Source of the DNA: Lentisalinibacter sediminis
GTDB taxonomy: Bacteria; Pseudomonadota; Gammaproteobacteria; Steroidobacterales; Woeseiaceae
Assembly (NCBI RefSeq): GCF_040706615.1
Contig: NZ_JAPDRF010000009.1
Location: 62,001 to 126,000, forward strand
Reading direction: 5' to 3'
DNA: 64,000 bases
In this document: one piece after another, positions 51,128 to 59,919 of the stretch
How the letters are laid out: every line of letters begins with the position of its first letter
Position numbering within the stretch: the stretch's first letter is position 1
Translations under genes and position numbers: made by a program
Notes under the pieces: generated by a model
What the model was told of the DNA's origin: nothing
Databases searched by the model: none
Seen by the model: the letters and a program-made list of their open reading frames with translations, nothing else

Positions 51128-52423
51128 ATGGCCGTACAGGACTACCCCCTCGAGAAAATCCGCGAGCGCTTCCCCGCCCTGGCCCTGGACGGGGACATCG
51201 GCGGGCGCATTTATCTGGACAATCCGGCGGGAACGCAGGTTCCCGCGACCGTCGTCGACAGGATGAGCCGTTGCCTGCTGGAGGCCAACGCGAACCTGGG
51301 CGGGCCCTTCGAGAGTTCCCGGCTGGCCGACGAGATCGTCGCCGACGCCCACCAGGCCATGGCGGACTTCCTGAACGCGCCTTCGGCCGACGAGATCGTG
51401 TTCGGGCAGAACATGACGAGCCTCACCTTCCATCTCTCCCGCTCCATCGGCGCGGCACTATCGCCGGGTGACGAGGTGATCGTCACGCAGATGGACCACG
51501 ACGCCAACATCTGGCCCTGGGTGCTGATGGCGCGGGACCACGGTCTGGAGGTGAAGTGGCTGCCGTTCGATACGGAGACCTTCGAGTTCGATCCGGCCGA
51601 ACTGGATCGCCTGCTGGGCGATCGCACCCGCCTGGTCTGCGTCGCAGGTGCCAGCAACCTGCTGGGCACGGTGAACGACGTCGCCGCCATCGCGGCGAAG
51701 GCGCGCGAGGCCGGTGCCTGGACATTCGTGGATGCGGTGCAGTCCGTGCCGCACGTGCCCACCGACGTGCAGGCGCTCGGCTGCGATTTCCTGGCCTGCT
51801 CAGCCTACAAGTTCTTCGGTCCCCATCAGGGCATCCTGTGGGGCCGGGGTGAGTTGCTGGAGTCACTGGAGGCGTACAAGGTGCGGCCCGCTCCGGATAC
51901 CCTCCCGGGGCGCTTCGAGACGGGCACCCAGAGCCACGAGGGCATGGCCGGGACGGCCGCCGCGGTGGATTACTTCGCATCCCTGGGCGAGGCCTGGGCC
52001 GCGGACTATGCCGGGCGCTTCCCCGGCATGAGCGGCCGCGCCCTGCACGTCCACACCGCGCTCGCCTGGCTGTTCGACTACGAGGAGACACTCTCGCGTC
52101 ACCTGATCGACGGGTTGCAGGCGCTGCCCGGCGTCAGGGTGCACGGTATTACGGATCCGGGCGCCTCCTCGCGGCGTCTGCCGACGCTGGCCTTCACCGT
52201 CGAGGGCGTCGCGCCGGCGATGATCGCCCGCGAGCTCGGACAGCGGCGCATCTTCGTCTGGAACGGTCACAATTACGCGCTGGAGGTGGTGCGGGCGCTG
52301 GGCCTGATGGAGGCGGGCGGCGTCATCCGGGTGGGCCCGGTGCACTACAACAGCATCAAGGAACTCGACGTGCTGCTGAACACGCTGGAGAGCATCCTGC
52401 CGCGGATCGCGCCCGGCGGCTGA
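51128..52423 (+). CDS. Cysteine desulfurase-like class V aminotransferase (TIGR01976-type)
   Basis: A 431-residue fold-type I PLP enzyme. Motifs: IYLDNPAGTQVPATVVDRM, FGQNMTSLTFHLSRSIG, TQMDHDANIWPW, WTFVDAVQSVPHVPTDVQALGCDFLACSAYKFFGPH (aspartate and Schiff-base Lys228), and GTQSHEGMAGTAAAVDYF. The C-terminal loop has GHNYALEVVRALG where true cysteine desulfurases carry the catalytic cysteine. It is therefore probably not a standard desulfurase; its substrate is unknown. GGGAGG lies upstream of the ATG. Confidence 0.83.
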   Translation: MAVQDYPLEKIRERFPALALDGDIGGRIYLDNPAGTQVPATVVDRMSRCLLEANANLGGPFESSRLADEIVADAHQAMADFLNAPSADEIVFGQNMTSLTFHLSRSIGAALSPGDEVIVTQMDHDANIWPWVLMARDHGLEVKWLPFDTETFEFDPAELDRLLGDRTRLVCVAGASNLLGTVNDVAAIAAKAREAGAWTFVDAVQSVPHVPTDVQALGCDFLACSAYKFFGPHQGILWGRGELLESLEAYKVRPAPDTLPGRFETGTQSHEGMAGTAAAVDYFASLGEAWAADYAGRFPGMSGRALHVHTALAWLFDYEETLSRHLIDGLQALPGVRVHGITDPGASSRRLPTLAFTVEGVAPAMIARELGQRRIFVWNGHNYALEVVRALGLMEAGGVIRVGPVHYNSIKELDVLLNTLESILPRIAPGG

Positions 52424-52459
52424 CGCGCCCGCCCGCTTATCCGGCCGAGCGGCTGCGGA

Positions 52460-52891
52460 TCAGTTGTTCTTCGCGCCCTGGTCGATCCAGTCTTTGATCA
52501 GCTGCACCTCGTCTTTGTCCAGCGGGGCGCCGCGCCCTTCCGCGAGCGATTCCTCGTGGTGCGGCGGCATCTGTATCTGCGGGGCGCTCTCGCCGGAGAC
52601 CACGAGGTACAGCGTGCTGGAGGCGGCGCTGCCGGGCACCACCACCTCGCCGAGGCGTGTGCCGTGCATGAGGCTCGCGTAATCGGTCACGTTCAGACCG
52701 GTGCTGGTCTCGCCTTCCGCGTAGCCGCTGTGGCAGCCGGCGCAGTTGGCTGCCAGGAGCGGCTGGACGTCCTCCGCGAAGCTGACCTGCTGCTCGCAGC
52801 CCGACAGGAGGGTCATGCCCGGAGTGACGAGGGCGGCGATGGCGAGCGGCCTGATCCTGAGTCCCCGAACCGTGTCCACGAATCTGCCCAT
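52460..52891 (-). CDS. Monohaem c-type cytochrome lipoprotein (planctomycete-type fold)
   Basis: A 143-residue protein: lipoprotein signal (TLLSGC, Cys32) and one haem motif CAGCH at 50-54 in the typical VQPLLAANCAGCHSG setting, with QIQMPPHHEE giving the probable distal Met ligand and VQLIKDWIDQGAKN closing the helix. It would be an envelope electron carrier. ATG at 52891 was chosen over an ATG 48 bases upstream because it has AAGGGGG before it and directly starts the signal peptide. Confidence 0.83.
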   Translation of the reverse strand: MGRFVDTVRGLRIRPLAIAALVTPGMTLLSGCEQQVSFAEDVQPLLAANCAGCHSGYAEGETSTGLNVTDYASLMHGTRLGEVVVPGSAASSTLYLVVSGESAPQIQMPPHHEESLAEGRGAPLDKDEVQLIKDWIDQGAKNN

Positions 52892-52993
52892 GGTTGCCCC
52901 CTTGTGCGTTGCCGCCGGATGGGCGGCTTGCTCGGTCACCGTTTCATCGTAGACCCGAGGGTATCCCTGTCAATTTCGCGCAATACCTACTGT

Positions 52994-54427
52994 CTACCCC
53001 GCCGCTTTGCGAAGGTCCGCGACCAGGCGGCGCAGTTCGCGCTCTCGGGTCCGGTCGTCCCGCTGGCGCAGAACATACGACGGGTGGACGGTGATCCACA
53101 CGGGCGTGCCGTCCTCCAGCGAGAGAGCGCTGCCCCGGTACTCGCCGACGGCCACGGGACGGCCGAGCAGGCTGCGCGCCGCCGTGGCCCCCAGCGCGAC
53201 GACGGCCCGAGGTGCCACCATCGCGAGCTCCAGCCCGAGCCACCTGCGGCAATGATCGATCTCGCCTGCATCCGGTTTCTGGTGCAGCCGGCGCTTGCCC
53301 TGCAGCCGGAACTTGAAGTGTTTCACGGCGTTGGTCAGGAAGATGCGCTCGCGCTCGATGCCGGCTGCCGCCAGTGCCTCGTCCAGCAGCCGTCCCGCCG
53401 GGCCGACGAACGGGCGGCCGTTGAGGTCCTCCCGGTCGCCGGGCTGCTCGCCGACCAGCATCAGCCCGGCGTCCGCAGGGCCTTCGCCGGCCACCGCCCG
53501 GGTGGCCTGCTCGCCGATGGGGCAGCGCCGGCACGCCTGCAGGCACGCCGCGAGTTCATCCAGCGTCCGCGGTGTCTTCTCTTCCGCCATGTCCATCCTG
53601 ATCCATTGCCGTGCCCGGCCGGCTGCCGGCCGCCGCCCCGGCGGCGGCGAGCGCTGCGCCTTCTCGCCGTCCCTGATCAGCCCCGGGATCAGCCGGGCCT
53701 CGGGCAGATTACGCCAGTACTTGCGCGGCATCTCCGCCCGCATGGCATCCACTTTCAGCCGCGCCGGGTTGAAGATGCTGGCGTAATAGGTGGACCAGTA
53801 TGCCTCCAGTGCGTCGCCGTCGGGGCAGTCGGCGCGGTTCGCGCCCGGACCGTAGGTGAGCGCGTCGCCGTCCCAGTGCGCGCTCGCCTCCGGCGTGAGG
53901 ATGGACCAGCGCATGCCCGTGTAGCGGCGCATGAAGAACGGCGCCACGGCCTTGAGGATGTGATGTTCCGGCTCGAACCAGGCCACATAAGCCTCGACCG
54001 TGGTGTGACGCACGCGGCGGAAGCGCACGAAGGCCTTCAACTTGTGCATGTCGCGGCGTACCGCGCGAGCCATGTCGCCGGCCAGCGCCACGTCGGCGTC
54101 GGAGCTCACCTCCAGCAACGAGCGTTCCGCCTGCAGCCGCCAGAGCAGACGATAGAGCAGTTCGAAGCGCCGCGGGTCGCGGTGGCAGGCGACCCGTTCG
54201 GCCAGAGCGGGGAAGTCCTTCGGCACCAGAATGGCCCGCCGGGTGCGGGGCAGCGCGGCCGGCTCGCCGGCGAACAGGTCCGGGGTCGCGTGCCGCTCGC
54301 GCCAGGCGGTGGTCTCCGGCGGCACGGCGGCCGCGATCAGCCGGCGTGCCTGGTCGCGCCAGGCCTCGTAGCCGTCCGTCGCATCGAGAACGATCTCGAT
54401 GCTGCCGCGGCCCCCGGCACGACTCAC
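52994..54427 (-). CDS. UdgX-type uracil-DNA glycosylase fused to an N-terminal DUF4130 domain
   Basis: A 477-residue two-domain protein. Residues ~1-260 are the DUF4130 domain (MHKLKAFVRFRRV, FFMRRYTGMRWSILTPEASAHWDG). Residues ~285-477 are a family-4-like uracil-DNA glycosylase: GEQPGDREDLNGRPFVGPAGRLLDE, NAVKHFKF and HPSYVLRQ. The UdgX-specific insertion KRRLH (378-382, His382) is the loop whose histidine forms a covalent bond with the uracil site. The GTG start overlaps the radical-SAM stop (GTGA, 54424-54427). An in-frame open stretch continues upstream to 55687 but is only an antisense-free shadow of the radical-SAM gene. Confidence 0.88.
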   Translation of the reverse strand: MSRAGGRGSIEIVLDATDGYEAWRDQARRLIAAAVPPETTAWRERHATPDLFAGEPAALPRTRRAILVPKDFPALAERVACHRDPRRFELLYRLLWRLQAERSLLEVSSDADVALAGDMARAVRRDMHKLKAFVRFRRVRHTTVEAYVAWFEPEHHILKAVAPFFMRRYTGMRWSILTPEASAHWDGDALTYGPGANRADCPDGDALEAYWSTYYASIFNPARLKVDAMRAEMPRKYWRNLPEARLIPGLIRDGEKAQRSPPPGRRPAAGRARQWIRMDMAEEKTPRTLDELAACLQACRRCPIGEQATRAVAGEGPADAGLMLVGEQPGDREDLNGRPFVGPAGRLLDEALAAAGIERERIFLTNAVKHFKFRLQGKRRLHQKPDAGEIDHCRRWLGLELAMVAPRAVVALGATAARSLLGRPVAVGEYRGSALSLEDGTPVWITVHPSYVLRQRDDRTRERELRRLVADLRKAAG

Positions 54428-55662
54428 AGCGGCAGGCTCTGCTGGCGGGGCGGGGGTGCGAGCAGGCCGGCGAGGGCGGGACTGTCCAGCAGCGGGCCGG
54501 GCTGCCATCCCCGGGCGACGACGAACGGGCGTACCTTCTGCAGCGACACGGTCATACGCTGCAGGTCCTCGAGGCTGAGCCTGCGGTGGCGCCGTGCCTT
54601 CAGTATGCGGGCGACCGCCCGGGTGCCGAGGCCGGGTACCCGCAGCAGGGTCTCCCGGTCCGCGCGATTCACGTCCGCCGGGAAGCGCTCCCGGTGGTGC
54701 ACCGCCCAGGCGAGCTTCGGGTCCACGGCGGGGTCCAGCATGCTGCCGTCGCCGCCGGCGAGAATCTCCTCCACGCCGAAGCCGTAGAACCGGTACAGCC
54801 AGTCCGCCTGGTAGAGGCGGTGTTCGCGCAGCAGCGGTGCCGGCGCCGCCGGCAGGGAAGCGCTGGGGTAGGGGATGGGGCTGAAGGCCGAGTAGTACAC
54901 GCGCTTCAGGCGGTAGCCCGCGTAGAGCGAGGCGCTGGTCGTCAGTATCGCCCGGTCGTCCGCGTCGTCGGCGCCGACGATCATCTGCGTGCTCTGGCCC
55001 GTGGCGGTGAGTCCCTTCGGGTCCCGCCGGCCGCGGCAGTCCGGCTGGCTCTCCTCCAGCCGCAGCCGCACCCGGCCCATGGCGGTGCGGATGCGGCCGG
55101 CGTCTTTCTCCGGCGCCAGCCTCGCGAGCCCGCGGCTCGTGGGCAGTTGGATGTTGATGGAGAGGCGGTCGGCGTAGCGGCCGGCCGCCTCGATCAGCGC
55201 GGCGTCGGCGTCCGGGATGGTCTTCAGGTGGATGTAGCCGCGGAACCGATGCTCCACGCGCAGCCGGCGGGCCACCTCGATCAGGCGCTCCATCGTGTAG
55301 TCCGGACTCACCATGATGCCGGAGGACAGGAACAGCCCCTCGATGTAGTTGCGCTTGTAGAATTCGAGGGTCAGCTGCACGAGCTCCTGCACGCCGAAGC
55401 GCGCCCGCTGCACGTCGCTGGAGATGCGGTTCACGCAGTACTGGCAGTCGTACTGGCAGTAGTTGGTCAGCAGCACCTTCAGCAGCGAGATGCAGCGTCC
55501 GTCCGGAGCGTAGGAGTGACAGATGCCGGCGCCGCCGGTGGAGCCGATGCCGCCGGTGGCGCGCGAGTCCTTGCGCCGGGCCGAACTGGAGGCGCAGGAT
55601 GCGTCGTACTTGGCGGCGTCGGCCAGGATCGCGAGCTTGTCGATGGTCGTCAGGCGGGGCAT
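54424..55662 (-). CDS. UDG-linked radical SAM protein (putative DNA modification/repair)
   Basis: A 412-residue radical-SAM enzyme. The cluster motif is C69-x3-C73-x2-C76 (YCQYDCQYCVN). C-terminal residues ~325-385 contain helix-hairpin-helix motifs for DNA binding (FPADVNRADRETLLRVPGLGTRAVARILKARR). These match the family found linked to the UdgX gene (TIGR03916). The reaction is not established; it probably acts on damaged or modified bases together with the glycosylase. Both genes are translationally coupled. Confidence 0.87.
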   Translation of the reverse strand: MPRLTTIDKLAILADAAKYDASCASSSARRKDSRATGGIGSTGGAGICHSYAPDGRCISLLKVLLTNYCQYDCQYCVNRISSDVQRARFGVQELVQLTLEFYKRNYIEGLFLSSGIMVSPDYTMERLIEVARRLRVEHRFRGYIHLKTIPDADAALIEAAGRYADRLSINIQLPTSRGLARLAPEKDAGRIRTAMGRVRLRLEESQPDCRGRRDPKGLTATGQSTQMIVGADDADDRAILTTSASLYAGYRLKRVYYSAFSPIPYPSASLPAAPAPLLREHRLYQADWLYRFYGFGVEEILAGGDGSMLDPAVDPKLAWAVHHRERFPADVNRADRETLLRVPGLGTRAVARILKARRHRRLSLEDLQRMTVSLQKVRPFVVARGWQPGPLLDSPALAGLLAPPPRQQSLPL

Positions 55663-55776
55663 GGCGGACTACTGTTGTTATGCCCACTAAGACTGTATGG
55701 ATATCCAGCTGCCGTCAATCCCTGCAGAGACATTGTCGAGGAACGCGGCGGCGGCACGACAGGACGAGGTAGCCCG

Positions 55777-57135
55777 ATGAAGGACCTGCTGGAGGACGCG
55801 AGCGCGCGGGCGCTGCGCTATCTGGAAGGGCTGGACGAGCGGTCGGTGGCGCCGTCGGCGCAAGCCGTCGCGGCTCTGGAACGGCTCGAGGAGCCGCTGC
55901 CGGAGAACGGCAGCGATCCGCGCGAGGTGCTCGCGCTGCTCGACGAGCTCGGCTCCCCCGCCACCACGGCGATGGCCGGGCCGCGCTTCTTCGGCTTCGT
56001 GATCGGCGGCTCGCTGCCCGCCTCACTGGCCGCCAGCTGGCTGAACACCGCCTGGGATCAGAACAGCGCCATGTACGAGCCGACCCCCGGCACCGCCACC
56101 CTGGAGGCGGTGGCGCTGCGCTGGCTGCTGGACGTCCTCGGCCTGCCCGAGGGCTGCGTCGGCTCCTTCGTGACCGGTGCCACCGTGGCCAACCTCGTGG
56201 CCCTGGCGGCGGCCCGCAACGCGGTGCTGCGCGACGCCGGCTGGAACGTCGAGGCCGACGGCCTGATCGGCGCGCCGCCGGTCACCGTCGTGGTCGGCGA
56301 GGAGGTGCACCCCTCCGTGAGCAAATCCCTCGGCGTCCTCGGTCTGGGCCGTAACCGGGTGGTGGCCGTCCCCGTGAACGATCAGGGGAGTCTGCTGCCG
56401 GAGAGACTCCCTGAACCGGACGGGCCCACCATCGTCTGCACCCAGCTGGGCAACGTGAATACCGGCGCCTGCGATCCCGTGGCCCGCGTGTGCGAACGGA
56501 TGCAGCCGGCCGGTGCCTGGGTGCACGTGGACGGGGCCTTCGGTCTGTGGGCGGCGGCCTCGCCGGCGCACCGCCATCTGGTCGAGGGTATGGCGGCCGC
56601 CGATTCCTGGGCGACGGACGCGCACAAGTGGCTGAACGTGCCCTACGACAGCGGCGTCGCCTTCGTGCGGGACGGCGAGGCGCTGCGTGCGGCGATGGCG
56701 ATCACGGCCGAGTACCTGCCGCCTCCCGGCGCCCATCGCAGCCCGGCCGACTACACCCCGGAGCTCTCCCGCCGCGGCCGCGGCGTCGAGGTGTGGGCGG
56801 CGCTGCGGCAGCTGGGCAGGGCAGGGGTCGCGGAACTGGTGCAGCGCTGCTGCGGGCATGCGCGGCGCTTCGCCGAGGGACTCGCCGCGGCCGGCTACGA
56901 GATACTGAACGACGTCGTGCTGAACCAGGTACTGGTGAGTTTCGGCGATGCGGCGACGACGCTTGCGGTGATCGAGGGCATCCAGGCCGACGGCACCTGC
57001 TGGTGCGGCAGGACGGTGTGGCAGGGCCGCACGGCCATGCGCATCAGCGTGAGCGGCTGGTCGACCGGCGAGGCGGACGTGGAGCGCAGCCTGGCGGCCA
57101 TGCTGCGGGTCGCGGAGCGGGTGCGCACCGGCTGA
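55777..57135 (+). CDS. Group II PLP-dependent decarboxylase-family protein
   Basis: A 452-residue fold-type I PLP enzyme of the aromatic/diaminobutyrate/glutamate decarboxylase family. PLP motifs: FVTGATVANLVAL (phosphate loop), His178 in VVVGEEVHPSVSKSLGVLG (ring stacking), Asp252 in WVHVDGAFGLW and Schiff-base Lys284 in TDAHKWLNVPYDSG. The substrate cannot be read from sequence; a role on diaminobutyrate is conceivable next to ectoine genes but there is no linkage (20 kb away). No strong ribosome-binding site near the ATG. Confidence 0.83.
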   Translation: MKDLLEDASARALRYLEGLDERSVAPSAQAVAALERLEEPLPENGSDPREVLALLDELGSPATTAMAGPRFFGFVIGGSLPASLAASWLNTAWDQNSAMYEPTPGTATLEAVALRWLLDVLGLPEGCVGSFVTGATVANLVALAAARNAVLRDAGWNVEADGLIGAPPVTVVVGEEVHPSVSKSLGVLGLGRNRVVAVPVNDQGSLLPERLPEPDGPTIVCTQLGNVNTGACDPVARVCERMQPAGAWVHVDGAFGLWAAASPAHRHLVEGMAAADSWATDAHKWLNVPYDSGVAFVRDGEALRAAMAITAEYLPPPGAHRSPADYTPELSRRGRGVEVWAALRQLGRAGVAELVQRCCGHARRFAEGLAAAGYEILNDVVLNQVLVSFGDAATTLAVIEGIQADGTCWCGRTVWQGRTAMRISVSGWSTGEADVERSLAAMLRVAERVRTG

Positions 57136-57168
57136 CGGAGCCGGGGCCCGGCGCTCGCTGGCAGGACA

Positions 57169-57966
57169 CTAGTCGGCGGGCGGCCAGGCACTCGCGTCGA
57201 TGGTCTCCCGGTAGGCGTGGAAGGTGGCGTGGCCGAGCAGCGGCATCACCACCGCCAGGCCGAGGAAAGCGGTGGCGAAACCGAGCAGGATGCAGCTCAC
57301 CACGAGGGCCGCCCACACGACCATCGCCGCCTTGTTCCGCAGCACGGCGTTCACACTGGTGACGACCGCCGTGACGGTGTCCGTCCGGCGGTCCGCGATC
57401 ATCGGCAGCGAGAAGGCGCTGGCGGCAAAGACAATACTCGCGAAGATGGCGCCCACCGCGCTGCCGATGCCGAGGAAGGGGACGAGGTCGCGCCAGGAGT
57501 GGTTCGTCTCCACCGGGAAGAATATGTGCACCATCGAGGCGGCCCGGGCCCAGACGAGGAAGACCACCAGCACGACGATGGCGTAGACCAGGGCGTTGCC
57601 GACGTGCTGGGAGGTCTCCCGGATGCCCTCGGCGAGCGTCGGCCGTGTGCCCCGTTCCAGCTGGCGGGAGATCTCGTACACGCCGATGGCCATGAGCGGG
57701 CCGACGAACAGAAAGCCCGAGGCCATCGCCAGCAGCAGCCAGACGCCGCCGAGCTTCCAGGCGACGAGGCCGGCCGCGTAACTCGCGAACATGACGACGA
57801 CCCCGTAGCACAGGCTCTGCCGCGGCGCGGCGCGGAGATCGTGCCAGCCCCGTCGCAGCCAGCCGAACGCCGCCAGCGGAGGCAGGTCCCGGCACGGCGC
57901 CACGAACGGCAGTTCTTCCGGCTTCCCCCCGGCGGGTTGCCGCGTCTCGTTCTCGCTGGTCATCAT
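57169..57966 (-). CDS. DUF2189-type integral membrane protein
   Basis: A 265-residue membrane protein with about six helices. The sequence FGWLRRGWHDLRAAPRQSLCYGVVVMFASYAAGL is the DUF2189 signature, and GFLFVGPLMAIGVYEISRQLERG and GHATFHAYRETIDASAWPPAD are the further conserved blocks. Function is unknown; the family is common in Alpha- and Gammaproteobacteria near electron-transport genes. It converges on the decarboxylase gene. Confidence 0.87.
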   Translation of the reverse strand: MMTSENETRQPAGGKPEELPFVAPCRDLPPLAAFGWLRRGWHDLRAAPRQSLCYGVVVMFASYAAGLVAWKLGGVWLLLAMASGFLFVGPLMAIGVYEISRQLERGTRPTLAEGIRETSQHVGNALVYAIVVLVVFLVWARAASMVHIFFPVETNHSWRDLVPFLGIGSAVGAIFASIVFAASAFSLPMIADRRTDTVTAVVTSVNAVLRNKAAMVVWAALVVSCILLGFATAFLGLAVVMPLLGHATFHAYRETIDASAWPPAD

Positions 57967-58058
57967 GCGTCCCCCCCGGGTCCGAATTTAAACCGAATGC
58001 CCTGCTCATTGCATCCATGGGTGATGCAGCATGATCATTCGCGACAAAGGAGACGACC

Positions 58059-58787
58059 ATGCGGACAGTGAGGACAGTGACGACCGCGGCAGCCGTCGCA
58101 CTGCTGGCTGCGCTGCCGGCTGCGGCGGAACATACGGAAGTCATCGAGCTCGAGCTGGAGGCCGAGGGCCTCGACCGGCTGGAGATCGAGACCGGCGCGG
58201 GGCCGATGGAGATCACCGGCGTGCCGGGCGCGGACCGCATACGGGTGCGGGCGGAGATCCACTTCCCGGATGCCGATGCCGAAGAGGCCGCGGAGATCCT
58301 CGCCGAGCAGGTCCGCCTCACCCTGGAGCGGGGTGTCGCGGCGGCTGAGCTCGTCGCCGAACTGCGGCAGACCGGCTGGAGCTCGTTCTGGGGCGAGCAT
58401 CCCACCATGAGCGTGGACGTGCGCGTGCCCGAGCGCTTCGCGCTGGAGGTGGAGGACGGCAGCGGCTCGCTCGCCATCAGCGACGTCCGCGGCGACATCG
58501 ACGTGGAGGACGGCTCGGGCTCGCTGGTGCTCACCCGGGTGGGCGGCACCGTGGAGATCGACGACGGTTCCGGTTCCCTGGCCGTCCAGGACGCCGGCGG
58601 CGACGTCGTGATCGACGACGGCTCGGGCAGCCTGTCCGTGCGCGACGTGGCGGGCAGCGTCACCGTGGACGACGGTTCCGGGGGCATCACCGTCACCGGT
58701 GTGGCGGGCGATCTCACGGTGATGGATGCCGGCAGCGGCAGCCTGCGTTTCGACGATATCGGCGGCGAGGTGGACGTGCGCGACTAG
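58059..58787 (+). CDS. Periplasmic repeat protein (DUF4097-like beta-solenoid)
   Basis: A 242-residue protein with a signal peptide (AAVALLAALPAAAE). Residues ~128-240 contain six 18-residue repeats built on (V/I)(E/D)DGSGSL...(D/T)x(G)G(D/T)(V/I): the six begin near VEDGSGSLAISD, VEDGSGSLVLTR, IDDGSGSLAVQD, IDDGSGSLSVRD, VDDGSGGITVTG and a last MDAGSGSLRFDD. The repeat spacing predicts a beta-solenoid with acidic turns. The family is of unknown function and adhesin-like. AAAGGAG lies upstream of the ATG; the next gene converges on it. Confidence 0.8.
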   Translation: MRTVRTVTTAAAVALLAALPAAAEHTEVIELELEAEGLDRLEIETGAGPMEITGVPGADRIRVRAEIHFPDADAEEAAEILAEQVRLTLERGVAAAELVAELRQTGWSSFWGEHPTMSVDVRVPERFALEVEDGSGSLAISDVRGDIDVEDGSGSLVLTRVGGTVEIDDGSGSLAVQDAGGDVVIDDGSGSLSVRDVAGSVTVDDGSGGITVTGVAGDLTVMDAGSGSLRFDDIGGEVDVRD

Positions 58788-58801
58788 CGCGACCAGTGCG
58801 A

Positions 58802-59803
58802 CTAGCGTGACTCGGGGCCGGCCGCCGGGGTCGCCGACGGCGGGTCCTGGCGCACCCGCACCAGCACCAGATCGAGCAGCTGTCGGATGACCTCCGGGCG
58901 GTCCGGCTCGATGTGCAGCCCGTCGGTCCAGAGCAGGTCGACGGCGGGCTCCCGCGCGGCGATGGCGGGCAGCGGCGCGAGGGCTTCCGGCGGCAGGCGC
59001 TCGTCTTCCCGCGCCGCGATAATGACCGCCGGGCGCGGCGGTATGGCCTCCACCCAGCGCGCCGTGCGGAAGCTCTCGGCGTAGATCAGCGTGTAGAAGA
59101 GCTCGGTCATCACCGCCCGCCGCCAGTCGGCGGGGAAGTCCTCGCGCAGGTTGTGGGCCAGCCAGGCGTGGTTGTCGCCGGCGCCGTGGATCAGCCAGAC
59201 CCGCCGGAAGCGCTCGTCCAGCGCGCCGGCGGCCGCGGCGAAGGGGACGCCCAGGCTGACGCCCACGAGCTCCGTGCGGGCCGGATCCGCCCAGGGCTGT
59301 GCGAGCAGCCAGTCGAGCGCGAGCGACAGGGCCGGCGGCGTGTCCAGGAAGGCCTGCTGGATAGACGGGATGGCACTCAGGATCTGCCCCAGGCCGCGGA
59401 GGCGATGACTGCCCTCGTAGGGATAGTCGATGGCCGCGTAGGCGACCCCGTCCGGCACGCCGGCCAGCTCCACCGCGTCCTTGCCCGTGCGGTGGCCGCC
59501 CAGCAGCAGCAGCACGGGCACGCGCTCTCCCGGCGCGACATCCGGCCACCGTACGCGCAGGTCGACGCGGAGCCCGGTGTCGGCGGCGAGGGACAGGATC
59601 TCGTCCAGGTAGCCGCCCGGCGCCGCAGCGGCGGGGTCGGCGGTGTCCACGGTGGTCGCTACCAGTGTGCCGTGCCGGGCGATCAATCGGTCCCGCTGCT
59701 CGCTGCGCATGTCGGCGACCCAGAACGCGAGCGCGGCCAGGGCGGCCACGCCAATGGCGATGGCAATCGTGATGGCGATAGAGATGGCGCGCCGCTGCCT
59801 CAC
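58802..59803 (-). CDS. Alpha/beta hydrolase with N-terminal membrane anchor
   Basis: A 333-residue protein with an N-terminal helix (ISIAITIAIAIGVAALAALAFWVA) that anchors a periplasmic alpha/beta hydrolase. The nucleophile elbow is GVSLGV (serine), the oxyanion region VLLLLGGHRTGKDA, an acid in REDERLP and the histidine in DGLHIEPDRPEV. Substrate unknown. The C-terminal tail is Pro/Ala-rich. It lies 116 bases downstream of the TonB-dependent receptor on the same strand, beyond a terminator. Confidence 0.77.
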   Translation of the reverse strand: MRQRRAISIAITIAIAIGVAALAALAFWVADMRSEQRDRLIARHGTLVATTVDTADPAAAAPGGYLDEILSLAADTGLRVDLRVRWPDVAPGERVPVLLLLGGHRTGKDAVELAGVPDGVAYAAIDYPYEGSHRLRGLGQILSAIPSIQQAFLDTPPALSLALDWLLAQPWADPARTELVGVSLGVPFAAAAGALDERFRRVWLIHGAGDNHAWLAHNLREDFPADWRRAVMTELFYTLIYAESFRTARWVEAIPPRPAVIIAAREDERLPPEALAPLPAIAAREPAVDLLWTDGLHIEPDRPEVIRQLLDLVLVRVRQDPPSATPAAGPESR

Positions 59804-59871
59804 GGCCGCCCCCGGTGTTTCCCGCGCGTGTTCATGGGCCGGATTCTAGGGCACGGCGCACGCGCATAAAA

Positions 59872-59896
59872 AAACCGGGCCGCTCGGGCCCGGTTT
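59872..59896 (-). terminator. Intrinsic terminator after the TonB-dependent receptor gene
   Basis: Arms AAACCGGGCC (59872-59881) and GGCCCGGTTT (59887-59896) with a 5-base loop. On the minus strand the stem runs into seven T (complement of A 59868-59874). Confidence 0.9.
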
Positions 59897-59919
59897 CCGG
59901 TCGCCGGACTGCCCCGTAG

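Noticed and set aside
52994..55687. An 897-residue open frame spanning UdgX and the upstream gene
   Set aside because: The upstream part reads through the radical-SAM gene in a second frame and is Arg/Pro/Gly-rich without domain motifs; the true start is the GTG at 54427.
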